DNA of 64,000 nt. It comes from DATGKG01 sp963851325. GTDB lineage: Bacteria; Desulfobacterota; Binatia; Binatales; Binataceae. Each line of letters starts with the position of its first letter. The first letter of the stretch is position 1. Location: the NCBI GenBank assembly GCA_963851325.1, contig CAWKOR010000001.1, positions 1,488,001 through 1,552,000 of the forward strand, read 5' to 3'. The position numbers and the translations under genes were made by a program. The notes under the pieces were generated by a model. The model made no database searches and was not told the origin of the DNA. It saw only the letters and a list, made by a program, of their open reading frames with translations. Positions 8,775-16,543 of this stretch are shown here, piece after piece.

Positions 8775-9545
8775 GTGAAAAAATCCCGCGCAAGCGGCGC
8801 GCGTTCATCTGCAAAGCCGGGCAGCGTCAGGATCGCGAGCGCGAGCGGATGCATCACCGCCACGCTGGCGCGTTCCGATCGCAATCGCATCGACGCCGCG
8901 ATGGCAACCGCGCTGATGGAACTGTTCGAACGGGTCGAGGACGACGGCAACATTGCGATGCTTGCGATCACCGGCGCGGCCGATGTTTTCTGCGCCGGCT
9001 TCGATGCCGACGTGAATCCCAACCTGGTCGAGTCGCTCGCAGTGCTCTCCAAGCCGACGGTGGCCATCGTCAACGGCGACGCCACCGACGAAGGAATGGA
9101 ACTCGCGATGGCCGCCGATATTCGCATCGCACTGGCGGACGCGCGGTTCGCATTGACCCAGCCGGCGCGAGGCGAGATGCCACGCTTCGGCGGCACGCAA
9201 CGGCTGCCGCGTCTGGTGGGAATCGGCAACGCCATGCGCATCTTGGTGGGAGGCGCGACCATCGATGGGGGCGAGGCGATGCGCCTCGGGTTGGTGACGT
9301 ATCTGGCGGCTGGTCGCAAAGAACTCGGCGCGCGCTCGGCTGAAGTGGCGCAGGCGATACTCACGCGCGGTCCGGTCGCGGTCAGGATGGTGAAAGATGC
9401 GGTCCGGAAAGGATACGATATGACGCTCGACCAGGGCATCAGGCTTGAAGAGGATCTGTATGCCCTGCTACAAACCACCGCCGACCGCGCGGAAGGCGTG
9501 CGGGCATTTTTGGACAAGCGCAAGCCGCTGTTTCGCGGCGCGTGA
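8775..9545 (+). CDS. Crotonase-superfamily protein with altered active-site residues
   Basis: The 256-residue protein starts at a GTG after aggaaa, 18 bp past the ligase stop. Crotonase landmarks are LARSDRNRIDAA, DVFCAGFDAD, EGMELAMAADIRI and RFGGTQRLPRLVG. The C-terminal TTADRAEGVRAFLDKRKP is typical. The loop between the two oxyanion strands is short. Aligned by eye on GGTQ, the Glu144 position is Gln and the Glu164 position is Arg (AMRILVGG), so neither acid of the hydratase pair is present. It probably catalyses another crotonase reaction (isomerisation, thioester hydrolysis or decarboxylation) or has a non-catalytic role. Confidence 0.87.
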   Translation: MKKSRASGARSSAKPGSVRIASASGCITATLARSDRNRIDAAMATALMELFERVEDDGNIAMLAITGAADVFCAGFDADVNPNLVESLAVLSKPTVAIVNGDATDEGMELAMAADIRIALADARFALTQPARGEMPRFGGTQRLPRLVGIGNAMRILVGGATIDGGEAMRLGLVTYLAAGRKELGARSAEVAQAILTRGPVAVRMVKDAVRKGYDMTLDQGIRLEEDLYALLQTTADRAEGVRAFLDKRKPLFRGA

Positions 9546-9592
9546 CTATATTATCGGGTAGAAATTCGACGGACAGGAGACCGACGAGATCG

Positions 9593-9712
9593 ATGGCTAA
9601 TCAGCTGGGAAAAGTTTACATCTGCAGCAAGTGTAGTTCGCAAGTGATCGTGACCAAGGGTGGGACCGGGACGCTTAAATGCTGCGGCGCCCCGATGGAA
9701 CAGAAGAAATGA
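9593..9712 (+). CDS. Desulforedoxin-like mini-protein (copy 2)
   Basis: The 39-residue protein begins MANQLGKVYICSKCSSQV and ends with CCGAPMEQKK, so the four Cys follow C-x2-C ... CC as in desulforedoxin (36 residues in Desulfovibrio). A single Fe(Cys)4 site in a homodimer is the expected structure. It shares its first seven residues and Cys spacing with the copy at 4556 but lacks that copy's C-terminal extension. A ferritin-like gene follows about 150 bp downstream, so an iron or oxygen-defence link is conceivable. Its stop codon is embedded in an 11-bp hairpin. Confidence 0.85.
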   Translation: MANQLGKVYICSKCSSQVIVTKGGTGTLKCCGAPMEQKK

Positions 9713-9735
9713 ACAAACGGCATCGCCGTTTGTTC
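9711..9735 (+). terminator. Perfect 11-bp hairpin at the end of the mini-protein gene
   Basis: The two arms (9711-9721 and 9725-9735) are exact reverse complements around a 3-base loop. The hairpin begins inside the TGA stop codon. There is no long T-run, so it may protect the mRNA end or terminate weakly. It overlaps the first unit of a 45-bp direct repeat. Confidence 0.45.
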
Positions 9736-9810
9736 ATCCTGAGCGCTGCGCGAAGGATCTCGAGTGGCATCGCCGTTTGTTCATCCTGAGCGCTGCGCGA
9801 AGCATCTCGA
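9719..9810. repeat. Two tandem copies of a 45-bp intergenic repeat
   Basis: Positions 9719-9763 and 9766-9810 are the same 45-bp sequence with one mismatch. The unit contains gccgtttgttcatcctgagc and the partly palindromic ctgagcgctgcgcgaagg. It resembles short dispersed intergenic elements found in many GC-rich genomes. It fills most of the gap between the mini-protein and ferritin-like genes. Confidence 0.85.
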
Positions 9811-9866
9811 ATTCACCTCCGCGGTCAGCTTAAGTCGACCGTCGCCTTTATCGGAGAAACTCGGCT

Positions 9867-10526
9867 GTGGATGCCAACACTTTCGTCGCTGAGTTGATTC
9901 GTGAGAACGAGCAACTCCTCGCGCGCCTGGCGCCAGCCGCCACTCTCACGGCTGAGGTTGGCGGCGACCTGGCGCCTGCGAAGCTGCTTCGGGTCGCGCT
10001 GAAAAACGAAATCGAGGCGAGCGAGATTGCGGCGATCTGGCTTCCCTCCGCGGGAAGCGTCGCTTTGAAACTCGCACTCGCGCGTCAGGCTGGGGACGAG
10101 GCGAAACACTACACTCTGATCGAGGTGCGGCTGGGTGAACTCGGCGATGATCTCGCGGGGTTCAATCCGCTCGCATCCGGCTACAGCCCGATCTTCCATT
10201 ATCTCAAGGGACTCGCGACCGATGTCGAGCGCGTCGCGGCGGGACAATTTACTCGCGAGGCAATCGCGGTGGTGAAGAATCGCCAGTTCATCGAGCTATG
10301 CGAGAAAGCCGGCGACGAAAGAACCGCGCGCCTCTATCGCGAGGTCATCGAGCCCGACGAACGTTTTCATCATGAGATGGGAGTGAAGTTCCTGCGCGAA
10401 CTCGCAACTGACGCGAAATCTCAGGCGCTGGCGCGGGCCGCTCGGCTGCGCACCTTCGCGCTTGCCGAGGAGCTCCAGAACCTCGCGTACACGCGTGCGA
10501 AGATCCATCACGCGCCGGGCTGCTGA
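9867..10526 (+). CDS. Ferritin-like diiron-domain protein
   Basis: The 219-residue all-helical protein shows two metal-ligand patterns of the ferritin-like fold: KNEIEASEIA followed by GDEAKHYTLIE (E-x2-H type), and later VIEPDERFHHEMG. Members of this superfamily bind two irons and act as oxygenases, oxidases or iron stores; the closest functional example by layout is MiaE, a tRNA hydroxylase, but I cannot assign that activity. The GTG start is preceded by cggagaaac. The upstream desulforedoxin-like protein could supply electrons, as rubredoxin domains do in rubrerythrin; this is a hypothesis from gene order. Confidence 0.75.
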   Translation: MDANTFVAELIRENEQLLARLAPAATLTAEVGGDLAPAKLLRVALKNEIEASEIAAIWLPSAGSVALKLALARQAGDEAKHYTLIEVRLGELGDDLAGFNPLASGYSPIFHYLKGLATDVERVAAGQFTREAIAVVKNRQFIELCEKAGDERTARLYREVIEPDERFHHEMGVKFLRELATDAKSQALARAARLRTFALAEELQNLAYTRAKIHHAPGC

Positions 10527-10542
10527 GGCAAGGGATCATCAA

Positions 10543-10782
10543 ATGCTCGGCACCCTGATTCTGGGATTGATCGCGGGATGGATCGCGGGGCTGGCGATGC
10601 GCGGCTCGGGCTTCGGCGTTATCGCCGACATTATCATCGGACTGATCGGCGCGGTGATCGGTCGCTGGATTTTCAGCCTCATCGGAGCGACGCCGCACGG
10701 CCGGCTGGGCTACCTCGCGATGTCCGTGGTCGGCGCCATCGTATTGGTCGCTCTCGTCCATGCGCTGCGAAGCACCAGCTAG
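10543..10782 (+). CDS. GlsB/YeaQ/YmgE family small membrane protein
   Basis: The 79-residue protein has three hydrophobic segments rich in Gly (LILGLIAGWIAGLAM, IADIIIGLIGAVIGRWIFSL and a C-terminal one), the pattern of the transglycosylase-associated protein family. These are stress-associated inner-membrane proteins of unknown mechanism. The ATG at 10543 is preceded by caaggg; an upstream in-frame start would overlap the ferritin-like gene and add a non-hydrophobic tail. It ends directly against the convergent antitoxin gene. Confidence 0.8.
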   Translation: MLGTLILGLIAGWIAGLAMRGSGFGVIADIIIGLIGAVIGRWIFSLIGATPHGRLGYLAMSVVGAIVLVALVHALRSTS

Positions 10783-11124
10783 TCAGGCGGTCTTGCGCGA
10801 TTTTTTGACGGCGCGGCGAATGGGCTTGATGCGAATCTCGACGCTGCCGCCCAGCGCGGCGGCGGTTCGCGCGATGGTTCCGACGGTAAGATTGCGCACG
10901 CCGCCCGATTCGATGCGCGCGATAACCGGCTGAGATACGCCCACCAACCTCGCGAGCTTCGCCTGCGAGATCCCGCGCTTGCGCCGCAAATCACCCAACT
11001 GGTGTTCGAGGAGCATTTCGTTAAGCCGGATCGCCACTTCCTTTTCCAGCCCGCGGCGCTTGGTCTCCGCCTGCACCCAATCCATCACACCGCGATGTTT
11101 TTGCGGAGAGTTTTTCAGCTTCAT
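10783..11124 (-). CDS. XRE-family antitoxin (HigA-like)
   Basis: The 113-residue protein contains a helix-turn-helix (LRRKRGISQAKLARLVGVSQ, about residues 47-66) followed by ARIESGGVRNLTVGTIARTA, typical of Xre/HigA DNA-binding antitoxins. The C-terminus is basic. It begins immediately after the stop of a RelE/HigB-like toxin gene with no intervening base, so the pair is translationally coupled in toxin-first order. The antitoxin is expected to neutralise the toxin and repress the shared promoter upstream of the toxin gene. Confidence 0.85.
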   Translation of the reverse strand: MKLKNSPQKHRGVMDWVQAETKRRGLEKEVAIRLNEMLLEHQLGDLRRKRGISQAKLARLVGVSQPVIARIESGGVRNLTVGTIARTAAALGGSVEIRIKPIRRAVKKSRKTA

Positions 11125-11442
11125 CTATGATACCTGCCTTGCCAATCTTCGCATGCGGTCCAGCACATCGCGTGGAATGTCGCTGCGCTTCTTGACGATG
11201 CCGCCCAAGACGACCACGCGGCGTCCCGAGCGAAACACATAAAAGAGGCGAACCTGCTTTCCTCTGAGTTCGAACAACCCTTCACCGATAGATTTCGATT
11301 GGGGCGGCCTTAATTGATTGCCGTGAATGCTGAGTAACTCGAGGAGCGCAGCGGCATCAGCGTAATCTCTCTGATCAATCAGGCTCGCGAAGAAGTTCCG
11401 CAGTGCGCCGCGGTGCTCCTCAATTTGCCAGAATCCCAGCAC
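11125..11442 (-). CDS. HigB/RelE-like toxin (Gp49-type)
   Basis: The 105-residue protein matches the phage-derived Gp49-like/HigB family: a helical N-terminus (HRGALRNFFASLID), then LRPPQSKSIGEGLFELRGKQ and VRLFYVFRSGRRVVVLGGIVKK, then a helical end. Such toxins are ribosome-dependent mRNA nucleases. The ELR...R.FY pattern is the family core. The module appears intact, unlike the decayed vapBC pair near 1.6 kb. The gap to the SPL gene is 30 bp. Confidence 0.85.
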   Translation of the reverse strand: MLGFWQIEEHRGALRNFFASLIDQRDYADAAALLELLSIHGNQLRPPQSKSIGEGLFELRGKQVRLFYVFRSGRRVVVLGGIVKKRSDIPRDVLDRMRRLARQVS

Positions 11443-11472
11443 GTCAATAATAGCTTAAATGCTATAACGTAG

Positions 11473-12324
11473 CTACACCGCGGTGAAGCCGTCGCGGCTA
11501 TACAACACGCGATGCTCGCCGAGGCGGGCGCGCATCGCCGCCAGCAGGTGCTCCTCGGCGCCGGGACGGAACCATCCTTCGTAGCCGAGGCGATCGTACA
11601 ACTCGCCGATTCCCAATGCGCGCGAGCGCCGGCCTCCGGAGCCGTCGCCGGCGAAGTAGCTGTCGACGATCACACGATCGGCAGCGTCATCCGCCAGGAC
11701 CGCGAAACGCTCGGCATGATTCGGCAGCATCGGCGAGATCGCGAGCTGTACGGGAATTCCTTCACGTCGCATCAGGCGCGCAGTCCGCAAGCGACGCATG
11801 ACCGATGGCGAAGTGGGCGTCAGCGCCCGCCGCACGCTGTCGTCATCGGTTTCCAGCGTGATGGAGACCATCACCCGATCACCGAGACGTTTCAATAAGT
11901 CCAGGTCGCGCTCGACCATCGGGCTGCGCGTCTGCAACAGGACGCGCCGAATTGGATACTCAACGAATGCTTCGAGCGCCGCTCGCGAGATGCGAAGGTT
12001 CCGCTCCAGCCCTTGATAAGGATCGGTGGCACTCGACATGAAAACCGTCGCGGATTCGAGGCGTCCCGACTTGCGCATCGCGGCCAGCTCGGAGAGCAGT
12101 CGCTCTTTCAAATTGATCTTCGCGCTGACCCAGCTTCCCCATGGAGCGCCCGCGCCCTTCATCGCGACTGGCAACGCACGCACGTAGCAGAAGGGGCATC
12201 CGCCGCCGGCGCCGAATGCGCACCCGATATACGGATTGAGCGAGTATGCGAAGCCCTTGAGGAATCCGCCGGTAGGATTCAGCGCACGCGAGGCCTGTTC
12301 AAATTTGTAGATGCGCGAGGACAT
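11473..12324 (-). CDS. SPL-family radical SAM protein
   Basis: The 283-residue protein begins with an ALNPTGG motif and has the NPYIGC Fe-S region of the spore-photoproduct-lyase-like radical SAM family (COG1533). The cluster cysteines appear to be C35, C43 and C46, a C-x7-C-x2-C spacing instead of the usual C-x3-C-x2-C, owing to a Gly-rich insert. FMSSATDPYQGLERNLRISR and SITLETDDDSVRRALTP are typical of this family. It lacks the long C-terminus of true spore photoproduct lyase. The reaction is unknown; many members sit in DNA-repair or RNA-related contexts. Confidence 0.86.
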   Translation of the reverse strand: MSSRIYKFEQASRALNPTGGFLKGFAYSLNPYIGCAFGAGGGCPFCYVRALPVAMKGAGAPWGSWVSAKINLKERLLSELAAMRKSGRLESATVFMSSATDPYQGLERNLRISRAALEAFVEYPIRRVLLQTRSPMVERDLDLLKRLGDRVMVSITLETDDDSVRRALTPTSPSVMRRLRTARLMRREGIPVQLAISPMLPNHAERFAVLADDAADRVIVDSYFAGDGSGGRRSRALGIGELYDRLGYEGWFRPGAEEHLLAAMRARLGEHRVLYSRDGFTAV

Positions 12325-12406
12325 GGTTTTCGAGATTCGCGCCAGTTGACCGCCGCGGGCGCCATGCCGGGCACGAGGGCATTCGCCTCTCTCGCGGTAC
12401 GCGCAC

Positions 12407-13792
12407 TCAGGAAGCTGGGGAATAGAACGCGAGGGTACCCGCGCGCCCGGGGCGAGGTTTCCTGCCGTCGACCGGCTCGATCCATAGCTGCGGTTCCGGG
12501 GTCGGCCCGCCGCCCTGGTCAGGCTCGGCGAGTAATCTCACGCCTGCGTATACAAACTCGCTGGAGTCGGGCGACCATATGGTGTGCGAGAGCGCGAGCT
12601 GATCGAAGTAATGATACGACACCGATTCGTCCTGGGTGGCGAGAAACATGTCGAGCTTGCGGGTCTTGCCGCTTTTCAGATCGATCAGTTCCCATTGGTA
12701 GAAGGGACGCTCGGGCGGCACCGCAATGTAGGCGAGGTATCTCCCGTCGGGGGAATAGAAATATGCCGCCACATCCTCGCCGGTGAGGCGTTTGGATTCC
12801 GCATCGGCAATGTCGACCACCCGAATCCCGTGCATCACGGCGTCGGCGCCGATGACCGCGCTGGAATAGGCGATATGCGCGGAATCAGGCGCCCACACGA
12901 AACTGCTTTCGCCGATCGGCAGGCTCGCTATCGATCGTGGATGGACGCCGTCAGCATCGGCCACCACCAGGTAGGATTCGGCGTTGTTGTTTGCGATGTA
13001 GGCAAGATGTTTTCCATCCGGCGACCAGCACGGCGTCTTGAAGGGCAAGCGGCCGCGCGACATGGTGCGCAGCGCCTCCTGACTGGTCGGCGAAATGCTC
13101 ATCAGCGTGACATGCTCGGAACGCGCCTGGCGGCCATTGTTGGTGTGCACCACCAGCCGGTCGGCAGTACGATTCCAGTCGTAGTAGATCGGCGCACCGC
13201 TGAGGACCATTCGCACCGGCGCCTTCTCCTTGATTTCGGCGAGGATCAAACTCAGCCCCTGGGGTTCGCCGAGCAGGAAGGATACGCTCTTGCCGTCGGG
13301 AGTCCAGAAGACATAGTCGACGCGTTCGTTACGGCTGGCGAAAACCGGAATCGAGTAATGCTTCGCGAAGTCGAAGACCGAAATACCGAATTGGTTTCCG
13401 TCGGCGTCATGCCCCATCCAGGAATACGCGAGCTTGCTGCCATCAGGTGAGAAGGTCGGCCACCCATATCTCATCGGGGCGACCCGCGGCGGTGGCTCCT
13501 CCTGCGAAGGCGGCATACCCGGAATGCCGAATTGCGCATCCATCGCGACGGGGCGAATCGGCGACTGGGTGCGCACCTGCAGTCCCTTGACTGCGCACGT
13601 GATGCATTCGCTTTTGGTGCACTCCCCGCTGCACACATAGAGTTGATCGTCGGTGCCGAGGATCACGATGCGTGCGGGAGCCTTGCCGGCTGCGAATGCA
13701 GATGGCGTGAAGATCGCAAGTGCGATGCTCAATGTGATTAGCGCGGATGCGGAAAGTGCCTTGAAAATGGACGGTTGAAGCTGCAGAGCCAT
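12407..13792 (-). CDS. Secreted TolB-like (PD40) beta-propeller protein
   Basis: The 461-residue protein has a signal peptide (SALITLSIALAIFTPSAFAAG, cleavage near residue 35). A short Cys cluster (YVCSGECTKSECITCAV) follows. At least four PD40/WD40-like blades carry the hallmark FSPDGSKLAYS, WTPDGKSVSFL, WSPDGKHLAYI and YSPDGRYLAYI. TolB-like propellers usually mediate protein contacts in the periplasm. The paired cysteines after the signal peptide could form disulfides or bind a metal. No partner genes are evident: the SPL gene downstream is 82 bp away and a small exported protein is divergent upstream. Confidence 0.8.
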   Translation of the reverse strand: MALQLQPSIFKALSASALITLSIALAIFTPSAFAAGKAPARIVILGTDDQLYVCSGECTKSECITCAVKGLQVRTQSPIRPVAMDAQFGIPGMPPSQEEPPPRVAPMRYGWPTFSPDGSKLAYSWMGHDADGNQFGISVFDFAKHYSIPVFASRNERVDYVFWTPDGKSVSFLLGEPQGLSLILAEIKEKAPVRMVLSGAPIYYDWNRTADRLVVHTNNGRQARSEHVTLMSISPTSQEALRTMSRGRLPFKTPCWSPDGKHLAYIANNNAESYLVVADADGVHPRSIASLPIGESSFVWAPDSAHIAYSSAVIGADAVMHGIRVVDIADAESKRLTGEDVAAYFYSPDGRYLAYIAVPPERPFYQWELIDLKSGKTRKLDMFLATQDESVSYHYFDQLALSHTIWSPDSSEFVYAGVRLLAEPDQGGGPTPEPQLWIEPVDGRKPRPGRAGTLAFYSPAS

Positions 13793-13904
13793 TGTCGCTA
13801 AGGATTACGCCCTACCAACTCCAGCGCAAGGGCGGCGGGGCTGGACCCGAAGACGTGCCTCATGGCGTTGACACATGCCACCCTAAACGTGAAAAGTGGA
13901 GGAT

Positions 13905-14339
13905 ATGTGGCGAGCGATTATTTGTTTGTGTGCCGCCCTGGTTCTTGGCGTGCCGAATGTGGCCCGTGCGCAGTACACCGACGCCGACCGGCAGAATCCC
14001 AAAGAATATACCGACGAGGATTCTCAGCCGCTGCGCATGGTGGCCTACTTCATCGCGCCGATCGGGTTTCTCCTGGAATGGGGCGTAGCGAGACCTCTTC
14101 ACTACGTAGCGACCAACACTTTTCTGGCCCCTGCGATGAGCCCCGAATTGCGCGAGCCGAGTTTTCGTCCGCCACCGATAGCAGAGATCCCATTGGACAA
14201 TGTCGGCGACGAACCGCCGCGCACCTCGCGCTTCTCCGAGGATGTAAGGACCCGAAGCAGCGAGGAAACCCGGCTACCTTCAACCGGCATTGGCGCTCCA
14301 ACTGGGGCGGGTAGCGAATCTCAGACGATCATTCATTGA
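13905..14339 (+). CDS. Small exported protein of unknown function
   Basis: Starting at ATG 13905 the product is 144 residues with a clean signal peptide (MWRAIICLCAALVLG, then NVARAQ). A GGAGG lies only 2 bp upstream, so an in-frame GTG at 13896 is the alternative start. The mature part has a hydrophobic stretch (MVAYFIAPIGFLLEWGVARP, about residues 45-64) and then a Pro/Ser/Thr-rich, probably disordered C-terminus. The pattern suggests a periplasmic or membrane-tethered protein. I do not recognise the family. It is followed by an 11-bp hairpin. Confidence 0.6.
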   Translation: MWRAIICLCAALVLGVPNVARAQYTDADRQNPKEYTDEDSQPLRMVAYFIAPIGFLLEWGVARPLHYVATNTFLAPAMSPELREPSFRPPPIAEIPLDNVGDEPPRTSRFSEDVRTRSSEETRLPSTGIGAPTGAGSESQTIIH

Positions 14340-14356
14340 GCGAGGGCGGACCTTGG

Positions 14357-14382
14357 GCATGCTTTCGGGATCGAGAGCATGC
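14357..14382 (+). terminator. Hairpin after the small exported protein gene
   Basis: Arms at 14357-14367 and 14372-14382 pair over 11 positions (one G-U) around a 4-base loop. There is no clear T-run, so termination is possible but not certain. Confidence 0.35.
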
Positions 14383-14488
14383 ATTGCTCGCGCGCGTTCT
14401 AAAATTGTAGAATTTTTACTAATCCGATTGCGTCTAATAAATGCTGGTAAGCTAATATAGTTAAGCCCACGGGAGGGCGTTTAGGCTG

Positions 14489-15100
14489 ATGGCTGCTGCA
14501 CCAAAGGGTAAAGCTCCGACCGATCCTGAAGAATTGAAGCGCTGGCGTCTGGATGAACAGGCCAAGGAGCGAGCCAAACGGGGTCGCGAGAGCGCAGAGA
14601 TCGGCTCGCTTTGGAGCCGCCGCGATTTCCTCGGTCGCCTCGGATGGGGCGGCTTCGGAGCGTTTGCGACCATTGGCTTGCTGGCCGCCGTCCGCAGCGC
14701 ATTTCCGCGCGTGCTGTTTCTTCCTCCGTCGAAATTCAAAGCCGGCTACCCCGATGACTATGTCGTCGGCGAGGTGAGCGAGAAGTTCAAACAGGAATTC
14801 CGCACCTGGATCGTCCGCACCAAGCAGGGCTTCTATGCCATCTTCGCCAAATGCACCCATCTGGGATGCACGCCGCGATGGCTCAAGGCCGAGCAGAAGT
14901 TCAAGTGTCCATGCCACGGCTCGGGCTATTACATCAGCGGTCTTAACTTCGAAGGACCTGCGCCCCGCCCGATGGATCGCTTCAAGCTGACTATCGGCGA
15001 CGACGGCCAGTTGCTGGTCGATAAGGCGGTCCTCTACGAGATGGCGCCCGGCGTCGATCCCAACGATCAACATCCGGAGAGCATTCTGAAAGTCGCGTAG
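14489..15100 (+). CDS. Rieske [2Fe-2S] protein with Tat-type anchor
   Basis: The 203-residue protein has a charged N-terminus, a twin-arginine motif (WSRRDFLGRLG, about residues 42-52) and one transmembrane segment (FGAFATIGLLAAV). The Rieske domain follows, with ligands C122/H124 in CTHLGC and C140/H143 in CPCHGSGY; C127 and C142 can form the stabilising disulfide. This is the architecture of the cytochrome bc1/b6f Rieske subunit or of alternative complexes. No cytochrome b gene adjoins it in this window, and the gene looks monocistronic, with a strong terminator at 15145-15180. Confidence 0.92.
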   Translation: MAAAPKGKAPTDPEELKRWRLDEQAKERAKRGRESAEIGSLWSRRDFLGRLGWGGFGAFATIGLLAAVRSAFPRVLFLPPSKFKAGYPDDYVVGEVSEKFKQEFRTWIVRTKQGFYAIFAKCTHLGCTPRWLKAEQKFKCPCHGSGYYISGLNFEGPAPRPMDRFKLTIGDDGQLLVDKAVLYEMAPGVDPNDQHPESILKVA

Positions 15101-15144
15101 AGGCGTCGAGCTGATTCTCAATCGCCGCCATGCAATGATACTCT

Positions 15145-15180
15145 AAAGGCGCGGTCGCAAATCGGCCGCGCCTTTTTTTT
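15145..15180 (+). terminator. Rho-independent terminator after the Rieske gene
   Basis: A 10-bp GC-rich stem (15145-15154 with 15166-15175) encloses an 11-base loop and runs into an unbroken run of eight T (15173-15180). It ends the Rieske transcript and isolates the hydrolase gene that starts 20 bp later. Confidence 0.9.
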
Positions 15181-15199
15181 GCCGTAGGAGCTTCGCACT

Positions 15200-16003
15200 A
15201 TGCCGCTTATCAAAGCCGGATCCATCAACCTCAACTACGACGTTTTCGGCAACGGCGAGCCGTTACTGCTCATCATGGGTTTCGGGATGCCCGGCATCGC
15301 GTGGTTGCCGTCGCTCCCGATGCTGCCCGGCTTCAAATGCATTTACTTCGACAATCGCGGAACCGGCCTCAGCGACAAGCCCGAGGGTACCTATACCGTC
15401 GAACAGATGGCCGACGACGCGAGCAGCCTGCTCAAGGCGTTGGACATTCCCAAGGCAAAGGTTTTCGGCGTTTCGATGGGCGGGATGATTGCCCAGGAAC
15501 TGACCCTGCGGCATCCGGAGCAAGTGGTGAAGCTGGTGCTCGCCGCGACCATGGCCGGCGGCCCTGAGGCGAAGATGGCCGCGCCGGAAATCGGCATGAA
15601 GCTGGTCGAGGGCACCAAGCTGATGGCTTCGAATCCGGATCAGGGCTTCGACGTCATCATGCCCCTGCTTTTCCCGGACGACTTCGCCAAGGCGCATCCC
15701 GAGATCAAACAAATGATGCTGGCGGGAATGCGCATGATGCCTGCGACACCAACCGAGTCAGTCGATCGCACCATCGCTGGCGTCATGACGTTTAACGCAT
15801 CGGATCGGCTGGGCCAGATAAAATGTCCGGTGCTGATCGTTCATGGCGATCAGGATCTGCTGATTCCGCCGCAGAATGCGCAGTTGCTGAAGAGTCGAAT
15901 CCCGCAGGCCGAACTGTTCATGATTCCCAACGCGGGCCATGCTTTTCAGGCGGTCGATCCGATAGGGATTCATCAACGCATCGTGCAGTTTCTGAAGAGC
16001 TGA
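15200..16003 (+). CDS. Alpha/beta-fold hydrolase
   Basis: The 267-residue protein has the fold order of small esterases and enol-lactone hydrolases: oxyanion strand LLLIMGFGMP, DNRGTGLSD, the nucleophile elbow GVSMGG (Ser near residue 94), the acid in HGDQDLLIP (near 219) and the catalytic His in NAGHAFQ (247). Similar proteins hydrolyse carboxylic or thio-esters, and 3-oxoadipate enol-lactonase PcaD belongs to this fold, but it lies far from the pca genes here. A PaaI-type thioesterase gene starts 12 bp downstream, so the two are probably cotranscribed. Confidence 0.88.
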   Translation: MPLIKAGSINLNYDVFGNGEPLLLIMGFGMPGIAWLPSLPMLPGFKCIYFDNRGTGLSDKPEGTYTVEQMADDASSLLKALDIPKAKVFGVSMGGMIAQELTLRHPEQVVKLVLAATMAGGPEAKMAAPEIGMKLVEGTKLMASNPDQGFDVIMPLLFPDDFAKAHPEIKQMMLAGMRMMPATPTESVDRTIAGVMTFNASDRLGQIKCPVLIVHGDQDLLIPPQNAQLLKSRIPQAELFMIPNAGHAFQAVDPIGIHQRIVQFLKS

Positions 16004-16015
16004 GGGAGAGTATCG

Positions 16016-16543
16016 ATGCCCGGCAAACAGGGGGAATCGCTCGGCGAACTTCACGCATTGCTCGACACCATAACTGAGGATCGGCTTGGCACCGTCGGCT
16101 CATGGATCCGCATGATGGCACGCAAGCCTGGCGCGCCGCCGTCGACCGGCGCCAGTTCCGGCCCCCTCACCGATATGCTGCACATCCGGCGCGTCGAATC
16201 CGGGAACGGGCGCGCGCTCTTCGAGCTCGAGGTTGCCGATGAAACCCTGAACCCGAACGGCGTCCTCGCCGGCCCCGCCGTGTATGCGATGGTCGATTAT
16301 TCGATGGGAGCGGCGGCCGCATCGTCGCTCGAGCAGGGACAATTCTGCGCAACCATCGAGATCAAAATCAGTTATCTATCCTCGGTTCGAACCGGGAAGG
16401 TGCGGGCCGAAACCGAGGTGGTGCGCCACGGGCGACAGATCGTTTTCCTGGAATCAAAGGTGCGCGACGAAGCAGGCAAGCTGGTCGCGACCGCGACCGG
16501 TTCCTTCATCGTGATGTCGATTCCGCAGCCGGCCAAATCGTGA
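16016..16543 (+). CDS. PaaI-family hotdog-fold thioesterase
   Basis: The 175-residue protein has the hotdog signature with LNPNGVLAGPAVYAMVDYSM (about residues 80-99), where the usual HGG is NGV, followed by the strands TIEIKISYLSSVRTGKVRAE and ATGSFIVM. It is expected to hydrolyse acyl-CoA thioesters in the cytosol. An N-terminal helical extension of about 45 residues precedes the domain. Its start is 12 bp after the hydrolase stop with gagggaga upstream. Confidence 0.85.
   Translation: MPGKQGESLGELHALLDTITEDRLGTVGSWIRMMARKPGAPPSTGASSGPLTDMLHIRRVESGNGRALFELEVADETLNPNGVLAGPAVYAMVDYSMGAAAASSLEQGQFCATIEIKISYLSSVRTGKVRAETEVVRHGRQIVFLESKVRDEAGKLVATATGSFIVMSIPQPAKS

Noticed and set aside
13896..13904. 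Upstream GTG start for the small exported protein
   Set aside because: It puts three extra residues before a clean signal peptide; the ATG at 13905 is preferred, though its ribosome-binding site is close.
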